From NCBI GenBank assembly GCA_022266195.1, contig WHVY01000006.1, positions 372,001-436,000 on the forward strand: DNA of 64,000 nucleotides, given 5' to 3'. A model generated the notes under the pieces. It had not been told where the DNA came from. It saw only the letters and a list, made by a program, of their open reading frames with translations, and did not search any database. Below, in pieces: positions 13,348-27,098 of this stretch; within the stretch, counting starts at the first letter, position 1, and each line of letters begins with the position of its first letter. A program made the translations under genes and the position numbers. The DNA comes from Tetranychus cinnabarinus (taxonomy: Eukaryota > Arthropoda > Arachnida > Trombidiformes > Tetranychidae).

Positions 13348-15432
13348 GGTGAAGAGGAAAGTTTAAACAACAAGCAGTGATGATTTTGTTGAAGGGTTGA
13401 AGGTTAGAGTTGGTTAATCAACCAATTTTGAAACTAATGAAAGGCTGAAAATTCACAAATCACGAGGAATGAAATTAATTAAAAAAAGGTGTAACAGAAA
13501 TAATTGTTTCAATATGAAGCTAATTGCTTGTTCAGTGTTTACTTGTAACCACTTGCACCGTATTTGGTCAGGTTGGATCTAACCTTTTCAATAAAAATTG
13601 GTAAAATCGGGTAAAGAGTTACATCAAAGGTGATATTTTTCACTTATTTTCACTCAACATGGCTAATCGATGACAGGATAGAGGAGTATCCGTTTATCTG
13701 AAATTTTAAAGCTGATAGTGACTGGTTTTAATAATTACATTACTGATTAAAATAAAGTGGTTGGAGACAATAAAAGACGGTTCAAGACAGTAACACAGTC
13801 AGTCAATTATCCCTGGCATTACACCAAGCCTAGAAACAAAAGATGAGTTTGTAAAGATTTTGGTTTTGACTTTGGACATGATTAATTGTCAACCTAACCA
13901 ATCAACAATATGGGATGACACACACGTACAGATAATTTTTTTTGTGTTTCAGTTTGTAAGAATGAGAAAGATTGTCGATGATGATGATAGAAGATGATGG
14001 AAGATAAAAGACATTGATCAAGATTGTTAAAGAAGCACTTAAAAAAGATATCAATTACTGAGTTGAGTGAATTTGGTTAACTTTGTCACTTTTCGAGCAT
14101 TTAATCATTAATCTATCGAGTAAACTTTCCTTTGATTGGGTTACAGTTGCTTTTACTTAAAACTCAAGATTCATCAGTCAAATAAGAACTGATCATTACA
14201 TGAAATCCACTAATTCGATCTAGCATTTTCTTTAAGAAATTTCGGCCTATTCACTAACCAGGCTACCATATTAAGATTTTCACAAATTGCTGGATAAATA
14301 ATGGATAAAAGTAAACTTGAGATTGAATTGGAATCAAATGAATCAAAGATGATAACATGGTAAATAAAGTAAACAAACCTTTTTGCATGTTTGAAGATCT
14401 TCATCGGTCGGTGAGATCTATTCGGTGCGATTGTCATCCATATTTATCCATCGTAATGTCAGATTTGTTTAAGCCACCTGAATGAAAAAATCCCATGTTC
14501 TAGAGTAATAAGCGATTCTCTGACGTTGAAAGTGAACAGTTGTTATCTGGTTAGTCTAGTATTTTTGCATACTTGATCAAGTGTTTTGGGTTTTATCTGA
14601 CGACTGTTTCTCAATGAGACTGGAATGGCAGATTCATCTTATTTTAATCAGTGTAACTCACCTGAATTATAAATTCCTCAGACGAGGACAGTCCACACTT
14701 GACACCATACTTGAGCAGCAACAAAATATGTTCTTGGTACTTACACTTATTTTAGTATTAAACACAAAAGAAATGAAAAGCTTCACCAGCATGTGATACT
14801 CAAAGGACTAATTAAACAAAAACTAGACAAATGTGTTTTATTAACATAATATGTAATAATTGCTATCAGTAAAAACTGTTATCAACGCGTTAATCTTTTA
14901 AGCAATAGATGGCGACTTTAAAGAGTCTTTTCATTTTTTAGTTTCGATTCAATTGAATCTGTTTTAAATCAACATTTTATTTGACATTCCAATAATCTTT
15001 ATGCCTAACAATTTATTATTAAAATTTGTAATTCTGTTGTAGTTTGTCTTGGAACAAGACAGATCATGCTTCAAAGCAGCACACTTGAGTACATCTACTC
15101 AGATTTACTCTTTACATTGAGTTGTTTCAATGTTGGATTATCGGTGTTCTCACTTATTTAACAAAGTGAAAGAGAAATAAATGACAACAAAATCAAATTA
15201 AAACTCAATTGATTAATCAACCATCAACCAGTCAAGTGTTAATTTACGCTATTCAAACTCATTGAGCCTTATTAGTTAAATTTGACAGTTGAACGACATC
15301 TTGAATTTAATAAAATTAACACTTGAAATAAACTTAATTTCGTTGTTGGCTTAACATTATGTTACAATCTATTTGTGTATATTAAATGAATAAGGAATTG
15401 TCCAGCAAAATGGTTTTATATCAGGATTCATT
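13348..15432. other. intergenic region between beta-galactosidase start and Shaker 3' end
   Basis: Both flanking genes run on the minus strand, so this holds the beta-galactosidase promoter and leader and the sequence past the Shaker poly(A) site. A minus-strand open stretch near 14660-14720 ends at a good donor (CAG/GTGAGT at about 14659), but I could not link it to a coherent protein. It may be a leader exon or chance. No other feature is supported. Confidence 0.5.
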
Positions 15433-15438
15433 TTTATT
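15433..15438 (-). other. possible polyadenylation signal of Shaker
   Basis: Minus-strand AATAAA about 140 bp past the Shaker stop codon, inside a very AT-rich 3' UTR (about 15480-15576) built of TAATAAT-like units. Confidence 0.4.
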
Positions 15439-15576
15439 ATTTTTATCTAATTGGTTATTATTAGTATATATTGCACTCAAAATGAATAAATAACAATTTT
15501 AATAATAATAATTATAATAACCATAATAATCAATAATCAATGATTAATAATTAATAATTAATAATATCAAATTAAA

Positions 15577-18500
15577 CTAATTACAATTGTTTACTTTTAG
15601 GCAGCTTCGTGATACAGTGTTGCTCTCATTTGAACGAGCAGCGCCTTGATGATGATGATTAGATGATTGAGATTGTTGTTGTAGATTTGCTGTAGCAGAT
15701 GAAGGTGATGTGTTATTGTGTAGTGAGCAATTAGATACTGATGATGGTAAACCAATTTCATCATTAATCCTAGACGATTTTAAGGAGTTATTTGAATCAC
15801 TTCGATGATCAATATATTTAATTGATTGTTGAGGGGATAAAGGTTGTTGGGAGTTTTTATGATGTTGACTCGAATGTTTTTGTTGTTGTTGCTGTGGTTG
15901 TGATTGGTAATGATGTGAGTGGTTAACAGAATGTACTTGAGTTGATTGTTGGTAGTGGTGATGATGTGATTGTTGGTGAAAAGAGGTTGTTGTCGAGGAT
16001 GATATTGATGAGTCAATGGAAGATGTTCGCCCGAGTCTGTCTTGACCTACGATGGCTGGTAAAAAGGGACAACTAAGGGTATGATTAGTATTAGTTGATT
16101 GTAAATTAGATGAATCCATCTCACGATGGTAAAAATAATTAAAATTTGAGACTATCACAGGCACGGGAAGAGACAGGGTAAGTACACCAGCAATAGCACA
16201 AAGAGAGCCAACCATTTTACCCCAAAATTCATGTGGAACCATATCACCATAGCCGACAGTGGTCATAGTGACCACAGCCCACCAGAAAGCATCAGGAATG
16301 GATTTAAAGTAAGACCTTTCAGAGCCAGCTTCAGCATAATAAACCGCCGAGGAGAAAAGTATTACACCAATAAGTAGGAAAAACATGAGTAAGGCTAATT
16401 CCCGGAGAGAGGCTTTCAGAGTCATACCAAGGATCTGTAGGCCTTTGGAGTGACGGGATAATTTAAATATACGGAAGACTCGAACCAAACGGATAACCCT
16501 AAGGATGGCCAGTGAAGCTCCTTGATTTTGTTTCTCATGAAATACCTTGGCAGGATCATCTTTAACAGCAAAAACGGTTCCTAATGTAATAAAGAAAGGT
16601 ACAATAGCCATAAAATCAATTGCATTCATAATATCCTGAGGACAATAAAACCAAGACGAGTTGAAGATTGGACCATGATGAAGAGAGTGGAGATAAATGG
16701 ACGAAGGACCAACCAAAAGACCAATCCATGAGTAAACATTGAAACAATTATCAGCCAAAACAATGAAAAAAAATAAAAACAACAAAACCGTTAATTATTA
16801 CCCTTTGCGTATCGATATCAAAAGATATAAGATATTAGGATTGGTATTCAATTTTGCTACCGGTTAAAATTTTAGGTTAGATTTACAGCGATTTTTAAAT
16901 GTAAAGTACCAGAAATTAACCCATTTTTAATCTTGTTTTACTATCTATTATTTGCTATTCTGAGGATTTCAAGAAATCGACTATTAAAAGGTTTGATTTA
17001 TCAACCTTTACTCTCCAGCTAATATCCATAACAATGAAATGAAACATTTGTTCCCATTGAATTATTTTCATTTTTGTTTCCAGTCTTCTGTTCATTCAAT
17101 TTATATAACCTTTGATATTGCTTACTTGATTTGTTTGATATTTCATTTTCAACTCAATATGATACGACATGAGATGAAATTATCTTCAATCAACTTAACT
17201 GACATGAAATAGGAATAAGAAATATTATTGTTATTCTGTTATTCCTTCTTCTCGATCGACCTCCAAACAGATTTCATCTTCATCACTTGTTTTCAAAGAG
17301 ATACTTTGAAATAGGAAATGAATCTTTGTCTTGACAATTTGGTTCCTCTTTTTTCCCTGCAATTTGTTGTCTTTCCCTATCATCACCATTATCATCATTG
17401 TTATCATTCTAAATTCGCATCTCTATTAATATCATCAACCTAATCATGAAGCAAGAACAAGAAAAAAAGACCAACTCAAACAATTTGATCAAAGTTTTTA
17501 CCCTGAAAAGACCGTCAACCTTTCAACAATTGATCCATAAAATCAGAATGTCAGTTCCATGTCAATCCAACTGAATCTACTGTATTTATCTGTCTTACCT
17601 TTTACCTTAAGTAAACAAGAAGAGGAAAAAGGAAGATGAAGATGAAAATGAAGATGTAAAGGAAGACCAAGATGAAAACTGACTACCTGACGAGATGCAA
17701 AAAGAAGATGGAAATAATCAAATATCCTTTTGAGTTCATTTCTTTTTCTCATTCCTTCTTCCATTTTCTTCTATTCAATTGATTTATCTCATGTTATTGT
17801 TATTCTGTTGACCATTCAATTCACCAATTTCAACTGAATCATCTGAGGCTGAAAACTCTTCAAACATCAACTCACCTTAACTCAACCTTTAGCTTTTCCT
17901 TCGCCATCTTCAACTTTCCCTTCAACATTCATCTCTTTCCCCTCACAATTTCAAATTTCATGGTTCACCCTATTTCACTCCTTCATCTTGTCTTTATCAT
18001 TTTTCATCATCTTTTGTCAAATGTAAAATAATAATATAATATGAAGGGAAAACTTAGCATTTTAAATAAACTCATCTTTCAAGTGTTGATGAAACGTAAA
18101 GAAGCCCAAGAAAATGGTTTGACATCTTCTTCTGTTCGGCGTTTTTCCTCGTAAAACAAACTCATCATTTATCATTATTATTACACAGCTATTAATAATG
18201 TTGAATTACCATGGAACAGGTTGAAATGCAGATCAAAAATCAGTTGTTTAACCATTCAAAAGGTTTAGAGTGGGTAATCAACTCGATTAAGCCTTTCAAA
18301 TGATTGACATTCAAATTAATTCCAGGCAAAAGGTTGAAGATGTGTTTCAGCAAAATTTGAAACTGATTTCAAACATTCCATAAGCTATTGTCAGATAACC
18401 AATGGTCATGTAATATCAATGAAACTTGATCTTAACAAAACATAAAACTGATTCCATGCTTTGTGTGAATCTATCAAATCTTTTTCCCTGCTAATCAGCT

Positions 18501-21069
18501 GAATATGCTTTTCTCACATTTCATTTGAAATAAATTAACTTATTGGAAAACCCAAATCGATAATCATTTGTATTCAGTTCATTCTTTCAACATTAAAATA
18601 TCTTCACCAAAATTAGAAACAGGTAATTCTAGAACAGAATGTTTGTCTTTCGGTGAAACATTAAAAATCAGCATAAAAATGAATTTCCAAAGGAATTCGT
18701 CATTTCCTGAAAGCTCAATGTAAATCTTTTAATAAACAAAAGTTTCATTTCTTTGATTTTTGGGAAAACATAAATCAATCATCAGAAGTACAATAAATTA
18801 GAAAATCAACAAAAATTCTGTCGAAAAAAAGATAACTTTGAATTCTTTCTTTTCCAAGCTCCAAACCTTCTTCATGCATGACAAGATTGTTCAGAAAGCA
18901 CTTGTTTTGATTGATAAAATGTTTGATTCAAAATTGGAAATTTCATTTTCTAGTCTTTCACTCATTTCACTAAACTGTAAGCTCAACATTGAGAATAGAT
19001 TTGATGGTGAAAAATGAAAATCTTGTAAGAATTTCAGGTTTTCTATTTTCCATTTCAATTCAGAGTTCAATTAACAGGAAATTAACATTTTCTGTTTACC
19101 TTTCAATTGAGTGTTTCATCAAACTGACCTGAAGCCATTTGAAGAAAAAGGTAAAATTTTTGAAAAACATTGCAACTCCATTAACATTTCAGGTTGAAAA
19201 ACAAAACAGTTTAATCCTCTTATTTTCAAGATAAACATGAATGAAACAGAAGATTAAAATTTTAACCGATTTCAAGGATTAAACGAGATTAAGGGACGTA
19301 AAATGTTGCAGCAAGATTAAAGGTTATTTGGTTAAATGAGGATTAGATTTGTGTGTGTGTTGTTACCTTAATAAACTCGATTTTTGATGGACAAGCAAAA
19401 AGACGAATTGAAAACTCCAAAAGGAACCATACAATGCATAAACTTTCAACGATAAAGAAAGGATTATCGGTTGATGGGACATCATCTTCCATAACCCGAG
19501 TTTTATTGTCCAAAGTGGTAAAAATTTTGTAATGTTTATATTGAGGCAAAGTTTCCAGACAAAAGATTACTATTGATACAATGATAACAAGGACTGAAGT
19601 TATCGCCACAATTCGGGCAGCTTGAGAGCTTTCAGGGTGCTCAAAGAGTAACCATAATTTACGATGAATCTCGTTTTTTGGCAGTGGACGATCCTCTTTA
19701 TCGGCAGCAAAACCTTCATCAGCTTTCAACTTTTCAAGAGCTTCTTCACCCAGTTCATAAAATTTAACCTCTTCCACGAAAATGTCCAAAGGTACATTTC
19801 CCGGCCTTCTTAAGCGACCACAACTTTGATAATAATATAATATACCTTCAAAGGCTATTCTACATCGATCGAAAAAATATTCATTTCGATTTGGATCAAA
19901 ATATCTAAATTGAAAGATGACAAGAAAAATTAAAAGAACAATTGTTATTAATTCAACATTTGCTTTTCATTTTCATAAATCGCGCGCTCTTTCAAATGCA
20001 TCTGTTTAACCGTTTTTTGCGCTCTTTTTTAGTCAATGTCTTGCTAATTACTCTTTTGGTTTTACTAATTCATTTTTAAGTGTTAATTATTTAATTGTGT
20101 CCCTTTCTTGTTTTAGTGATTTATCATTAAGTATCATTAATTCAACATTTATAGCTTAACTGGTGAATTTTAGGAGTTTATGTGGCTGACCAGATTCAAA
20201 AATGTGGGTAACTGAACCAGAAAAGAAGTGATCAACTCTAATATTTTTGTTTTTGTTTCAATTATTTTAGGTTTTGCAGCTTTTAATGGGTTTTTATCAT
20301 TACAGATGATTTTTAAATTTAATTTTTCTGATCGATAGCAGGTTCGAAAATTCTGGCCAATTCTGGTTAAACCGTAATTTCCATTTTTAAGAAAATATCC
20401 TCTCAAAATCGATACTTAAATGGGCTAAACAATTGATCCGTTTTTAGATGAAAGTTGATAATATATATTTTTGGATTTCTAATGGTTACAAGACAATGCA
20501 ATTATTATCAAATATAATGATAATTATGGTAGAAACAATTTAACCGTTAGGATAATTATGATACAATAGGTTAAATGAAAGGTTGAACAAATGTAACTCT
20601 GGTTAAGCTGTTAACTGAAAATTCAATGTTACCCTTTCATTTGATCAATAATTATTAGATTTGCTATGAAACTGCATTACTTTCAACTTTCATTTCTTCA
20701 ATCAACTTCATTTAATCATTATGATCTCTGGTAGCTAATATTGTTTCCGAAACAATTTAGATAATTGTTTATTCTGTTTGATTTATTTTTGCTTCTCTTT
20801 TTTCACCATTTTCATTTAGATTTACTCACCTAAGCCGACGAAGTGGATCTCCTAATAAAGTATCTCGAAATAAATTTAACGTTCTTAATTGGGTCTCAAA
20901 TTTGGTTCCACTCACATTAATAATCACCCGTTCGCAAAGTGAATGGTCGTGTTCTAATTGTTCAAATCGATAAGATGGATTAAAATTACCTAAAGCTGTT
21001 TCAGATCCACTACGAGCTTTTATCCTTTCATTGGGTTGGTCGTTGTTTCCACTAACTTTGGGTACATTT
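15577..21069 (-). CDS. Sh: Shaker/Kv1 voltage-gated potassium channel, body exons
   Basis: Plasma-membrane delayed-rectifier or A-type K+ channel subunit that forms tetramers in excitable cells. Exons in gene order are 21069-20830, 19904-19367 and 16635-15577, with GT-AG junctions and continuous phase. With the candidate first exon at 46754-46660 the protein is 643 aa, near the fly length. Residue numbers use that start: T1 tetramerisation domain about 78-175 (RVIINVSG, YFDPNRNEYFFDR), S1 207-228, S2 259-281 with the charge-transfer Phe and Glu, S3 294-314, S4 RVIRLVRVFRIFK near 337-349, pore TMTTVGYGDM 414-423, and S6 with PVPVIVSNFNYFYH to 461. An NKT glycosylation site lies in the S1-S2 loop. 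The tail from about 465 is Ser/His/Gln-rich and ends CLKVNNCN. The 16636-16785 stretch upstream of the last exon is open by chance but intronic, because an acceptor CCTCAG sits exactly where the fly protein continues. Confidence 0.95.
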
Positions 21070-24000
21070 CTGGAATCAAAGAAGGAGGCAAAAAAATCAT
21101 TATTACAATCAATCGAGGATAAATCATTTGACCATTACAGAGGATTTAATGTGTATATGTGCATTGCTTAATACCGTTAATCAAATCAAAGTGCATATTC
21201 TGGTTTTGGATTTGTGTTCACTAAACCCAAATGTTTCTTGTCTTCACGAGCTCAAAGTGGAATTTGTTTTTTCTTTCTGTTTCTTTCGGTGAATGTTAAT
21301 TGTTAATTGATTTAATTGATTGTAGTGATAAATTGCCATTTCTTATTATGTTTTACTCACAAATGTTTCTGGGTTTGATCATGAGGAAATGATAAAAGGA
21401 AATTGATTTCAGTGATGAATCTCGTTCAACTTAATTTTCATTTCTTTTTTTCTTTTATTTCTATTTTAGCTTCTCTTCCAATCAATATATAAAAAAGCCA
21501 TCATAAAGAAGGAAAGTCAAAATGAGGAAAAATTCAAATTTTTCAAGCAAAAGGAAGCAAAAAAGCAAAAGGATTTAATGAAATGAAATGAAAGGATTAT
21601 GATAAAATGTTGGCCAAAATAATCTTCTCATTGAGAATCAGATGTTAATGCATTCCACAACTGATTTGATTGTTTGTACAATTCACTAACTAGTAACAAT
21701 AATATGGCAGTTGAAATAAAGTAAAGATGAAAGAGAGTAACTGGAAAAAGGAAAGATAGAGAAGTAAAAGAGATAACCAAGAATAGATAATCGATATTCT
21801 GGGAGTGAGAATGGGTTACTGTTGGGAGGTAAAATGAAATTTATGAGGATAAAACCATGAAAGAAGTTGAACTGAAAGAGTGAGTGAAGCCTTGAAGCAT
21901 TGCTATTATCAATATATATGTATAAAGTCAGTGGAGAGAGTAATAGGAAAACAAAAGGACAGAAATGGTTGCCAGAAAAAAAAGAAGACACAAAAATCAA
22001 GGATCAATGTTGCTAGAAGCAAAAGTAACCTATTTATTTATCACAGTCATCACCACCATCATTTTCATCATCGTCATCTCTGTATCTTCATTTTCAGGCT
22101 TCTGATGAGTATGTTTTACTGATATTGATACTCATTGGTCTCAATGATCATTTATATTTATATTATTAATAAATGTAGTTCCATTCAAAATCTTTCATTG
22201 TGTATATACACTGACCTGACTTTACCAGTAATTATGGTTACATTTGAGGTAAAAATTGAGTTAATCATTTTGTCTTTGATGTATTACCAATAGAGTTGGA
22301 CAATTTTCCCTCTTCAAATTCATTTATTCTGAATATCGATCATGATCCATCTGCAAAAATCTGTCGTTATCAACACTAAGAATCGAGAGGTTGCAATATG
22401 TTTCAGATTTGAAACAAAAGCATAAAAAATTGATCTTCCAACAAAACTAAAGCTACGAAGCTTCAAATCGCTCATGACTTCTGCAATATTTTAAAGCGAA
22501 GCGATTTTGATATTTTCCTTGAACTTAATTTCTGAACATTCAAGTGCAAAATGAAATGCAAAAATTGAAAATCGATTCAAGTTGTCCATCAAAGCTGTCG
22601 ATTTTCAAAATTAATATAAAGCAATGCAAAGAATAGTCGAGAACAGCTTTGAATGAATTTTTGTAAATATCAAAGTTACCTCTTTCCCATCAGAATTTCC
22701 CTATTTCTCTGTTTTCAGTTGAACAAATTGTTAATGTTTACTTTTTGGTTGTTTATTCTTTCTCATTCAACCTGAAAACAATTAGCAATCAATCAAGAGC
22801 ATATCATTATTATTATGAAAAAAAGGGAAACATTCAAAGACAATTAGTTTTCCAATCCATTTAGCATTTGGTTTTGTCAGTAGCCAAGAGTATAACCCAT
22901 TACAATGCATGGCTATTCAGCCTCTATTTTCAACTATTTATCCTTGCTTATCATGTTATTATTGTTATCATGACTGAAACTCAAGTTGATGTTGATTATG
23001 GAAGAAAAGCTAAACCATAATTACATTATATTTAAGGTGAAATACACAATAAATGATTAACTTTAATGTTAAACTAATATTTAAACTGAAAGATTAAGAT
23101 TAGCATTGAATTAGGGTTTGAAGGTAAAAAAAAGAAGAAGTCAGATAATGTGAAATGCATGTTTTTGTTCATGTAACCAACATTATATTAATAATAATGA
23201 TTTACTGGTTCAAGCAAATAGTCTCAAGATTTTTGCCATTCATGTAATATTGCTGCTAATTTCAACCTTTCAATGGTTCCTTTTACCTCAATCACAGACT
23301 AATTTGACTTTCAATATCAACCTGAATAACAGGTGAGTTGAAGTTGAGCAAAATTTTGCTTCTTTCATGAGCAAACAGTTAATAGTGATGATGAAAACGA
23401 TGAGAAATTTGCATGTTTATCTTATATCATCTGAAACTGGTTCATTGGATACCCAAGAGAGGCTCAACGACACACTTTTCACTTTGATTGATGAATAAGC
23501 TTGGCGTTTAAATCAACATATTTTGATAAATATTTTTCATTCTCTTTTCATCTTCTTTTCATCTTTTCCATCCGTAATTTTCATGATAACTTTTCAACCA
23601 ATTCACCTTGTAATTGCAACAAACACTGACAAGTTGTATTAAAGCTCAACAACTCAATGCTATTAGATGTTATTAATAACATTTACCAAAGTAAACAACT
23701 TGACAATAAAAGTTGAGATAATTTCAATTGTTTCAAGTCAAACGTTTCATTGATCAATATCAAATTTAATATTAAATATTTACAATTAACAGTTCAAAGA
23801 TTCAAGTGTTTAAGGGAAACTAAAAAATTTCATTTATCAATCTGATTCTTCACTTGATATTACTTTTTCACTCATTTCAAGTTTATTAATTTTCAGCTTT
23901 GATAGTTTTGGTCATTGAAAATTTTCCTTTGTTGAGATTGAATCTTGTTGAAGCTCAGAAATTGATTCAAATGATTCAGAACAAAGTTTTAAGTATTTTC

Positions 24001-26974
24001 AGATTCTTTCAAATGTTAAAAACATGGAAAATATCTTTTCCAATTGAGTCCATCGACTTATCAAGATTTTTTGTTATCATTAAACTAATTTTCCTCGACT
24101 GTTCCTGGTTCATGAATGCAAATGAGTCAAATTGATTTGCAAAGACAAAAGGTTATCAAAGTCCAGTTTGATACAACATTTAATGAAACAATTAGCCATT
24201 GCATGCAACTTAGACTTAATTGTTAATGTTGCACGATTTGAATCAAAGACATTGAATGAAATTCAAAGCAGTGCTGAGTGACTGTTGATTCCAACTTTTC
24301 TGGCAAGTTCAGGCTATTTGTTTTGTCGACCAAGTGACCTGTTATTATGACCATTTGACAATTTAATAGATTGACATTTACAATGAAACTTTGATGTTGA
24401 CAATCAAAATAAAATTAGGCAAAAAATGGTTAAACCAGTTGGGAGGAGTTGAACATTCAAATCACTGTCTAAATAATTATAATAATCAAAGAAAGTGCGA
24501 GTGATTAAAATGTTAATAATGTAAAAGTCTCAGTAAATGTCGAGTTAATGACTGGTTAACATTTTGAGGACAACACAGAATCTGGTTCATTTCTGGTTTT
24601 CCTTGTTTACTCCATCACCTAACCCTAATTTAAATCACAATCCAAGCAAAACTAGAATAATTGTTGCTAAATTAATTACATTTGTCTTTTCAAATTTTCC
24701 ACTCTTCATTATAATCGCAGCAAAAGTTGATTCAATTTTAATAAACATTACAAGCAAGTTGATCAACTAACAACTGGTAAAGTTGAATGTTGATGTTGAA
24801 TGTTGATAAACATTTACCCAAATGGGTTGAAAACAGAGCATTCAATTGAGTTGCTTGTTCGGCAGAAAGCTCGACGATCTAATCGGATAAGATTAATTGT
24901 AACCATGAATGTTGATTGTTTCAAGGAAATTTAACATAACGCATTAAAGCCTTTACAAGATTAACCAGAACTTTAGCCAATAAGCCAAGCAGTTGTGTTG
25001 ATATTATTTGAGTAATCATTTTTATTAGTTTATTCCTACTTTTCCTCTTTATTCCCCTGTTCTCATGCCTTCAACCAAGCTTCCCTTCATCACCTTCTTC
25101 ATCCAATTGATCAGATAATCAAACTCTCCTTTTCATCAACCAACATGAGTTGCTCATTCATCTCAACGATAACCTCAACTCAAGATGAAAGATTGAACAT
25201 GAGAAGAGGAAAGAAGAAGCAGAAGAAGAAGAAGAAAAAGAAAAACTCTGATCAACATGAATAGATTCTTTAAGATTATTAATAATATCAAATGAAAACC
25301 AGCTTTTCAGACTCATTGACACTTATTGTAAACAGAATACAATCAATAACGATAATAAAAATAATATAATAACACTTGATTGTTAGACTTTCCTGACTAC
25401 TAGCAAGTAAAATGTGAAAAAAGGTCAAAACAAAAACATATTAACTGTTAACACATTAACACCAATCCATTTTTATTACAACTCAACTGCTATTGTCACT
25501 CTTGTTTACTGGTAATGATGAGTTTGGTGTTCCCATCAATTGAGAACCGTTAATGATAACAATGAACATGAACAACAGTTGAACAACAGTTCAGGTTATC
25601 ACCAAATGTAAATGAGAAGAGAAAAAAATGTTTCAAATAAACAAATGTTATATCAAGTGAAATGAATAAAATGAAATTCCTTGATAAATTGGCCTCTCTT
25701 TGTCTGTTACAGTAAACTGTGTTTAACCCAAAATAATAAACTTTTCACATTCAACCGAAAACTAAGAAACAATTTAAAGGAGAGAAAATAAAATAACAAT
25801 AAAAGTTCAAAAATGATAATAATATTTCTCGTTATTTATGATTGAATCAGGATGAAAAAAAATAAGGAACCATAAATATAACCTTTTGTTAAGCTTTTGC
25901 ACAGCAAATAATAAGAATCGTTATTTTACAGTTTCCATGAAAAAGAGCTTTAAATGTTGATTAACATTTTTACATCAAATGTTTAACTTTTCCCAATTAA
26001 ATGGGAATCATAATTAGACTCTTTTTTTGTGTTCATCAAAAATTTCACTCTTCAACTGATCATTTGACTTTCACATTCCATGAAACTCTGAATAATGCTG
26101 AATAATAATCACAGTAATTCTAGAATTCATTGAACATGAATTTTTAAACCTGAGCTTTAAGCCATGGTTTGTCACTTGAATTCATTCTCCATCATCATTG
26201 TCATCATCAATTCTTATTTCATGTTATTAGTTTTTCTTATTCATGTTATTCCTTCCTTCACTTCCCTGTGACCTTTATTATCCTCATTATTATCGTTACT
26301 TTTTTTTGTTAACTTCACACAAAACTATCATTATTATTATAATGCACAAAATGGCTTTTATTGATTGAATTATTAAATGAATTGATATTTGCAAAGAAAT
26401 CGTTTCAAATTTCAAAATATACTTCTCAAGGATTCTCATGTTTTCCGTTCAATTTTAACCTTCCATTGTTTGCTTCATTCATCAACTAATATTAAGATAT
26501 TAAGAGTTTTATTTGAACATGAAATGATTTAGTTGTTGATGGATAATTTAAAGTTTACAGTAAAATGGCGACATTTGATATGTCATTGGATTTATATATC
26601 ATTACTTGTCCTTTAATTGGTTTCATATGTAAAGCAATGGTTATTCATTTTCCCAGTGATTTACTTAAGGTTTCACTGACATACTTGATTGACACAATGT
26701 CTAAGATGTCATCAGGATATTTTGCATTATTATCGTGTCAGGGAATTGATTAAAATTATTGATCCAAAACATCATTAATCTTGAAACCAGACTCCAGATT
26801 TATATTCAATTTTGATGAGGTATTCATCAATTAAAGACAGTTTAGATGTCCATCATTTATCTGGTTATTTTGACCGAAAATCAATAAGCTTTGTAAGAAT
26901 CTCAAAACGAGTTGATGCAATTGATATTAAGGGTTGAGGCGTTTAATAGCCGACAAATATGGTCGATACAGCGT

Positions 26975-27098
26975 TAAAATACTTTAAAGTACCAGAGACA
27001 ATGTGACTGTTCAATGAGCGAAACGTGAATCAAAGGGATTGGGAGTGCAATGGTTCGTTTGGTGACATTATCTGGTACTTTACAGTAACTTAATTTTT
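26975..27098. repeat. short inverted repeat around AAAGTACCAGA
   Basis: The arm at about 26979-27006 (ACTTTAAAGTACCAGAGACA) and the arm at about 27070-27095 (reverse complement, TGTAAAGTACCAGATAA) could pair across a loop of about 65 bp. The string GTAAAGTACCAGA also occurs near 16903, so it may belong to a dispersed family. Weak evidence. Confidence 0.35.

Noticed and set aside
16636..16785. N-terminal extension of the last Shaker exon (open for 50 codons)
   Set aside because: The acceptor CCTCAG at 16636-16641 joins in phase with the donor at 19366, and the joined protein reads across S2-S3 as in fly Shaker.
20335..20350. GGTTCGAAA as a tRNA T-loop
   Set aside because: No acceptor, D-arm or anticodon stems can be formed around it.
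20170..20406. 78-codon minus-strand frame between two Shaker exons
   Set aside because: Lies wholly within an intron whose two borders and phases are clear; no similarity to channel sequence.
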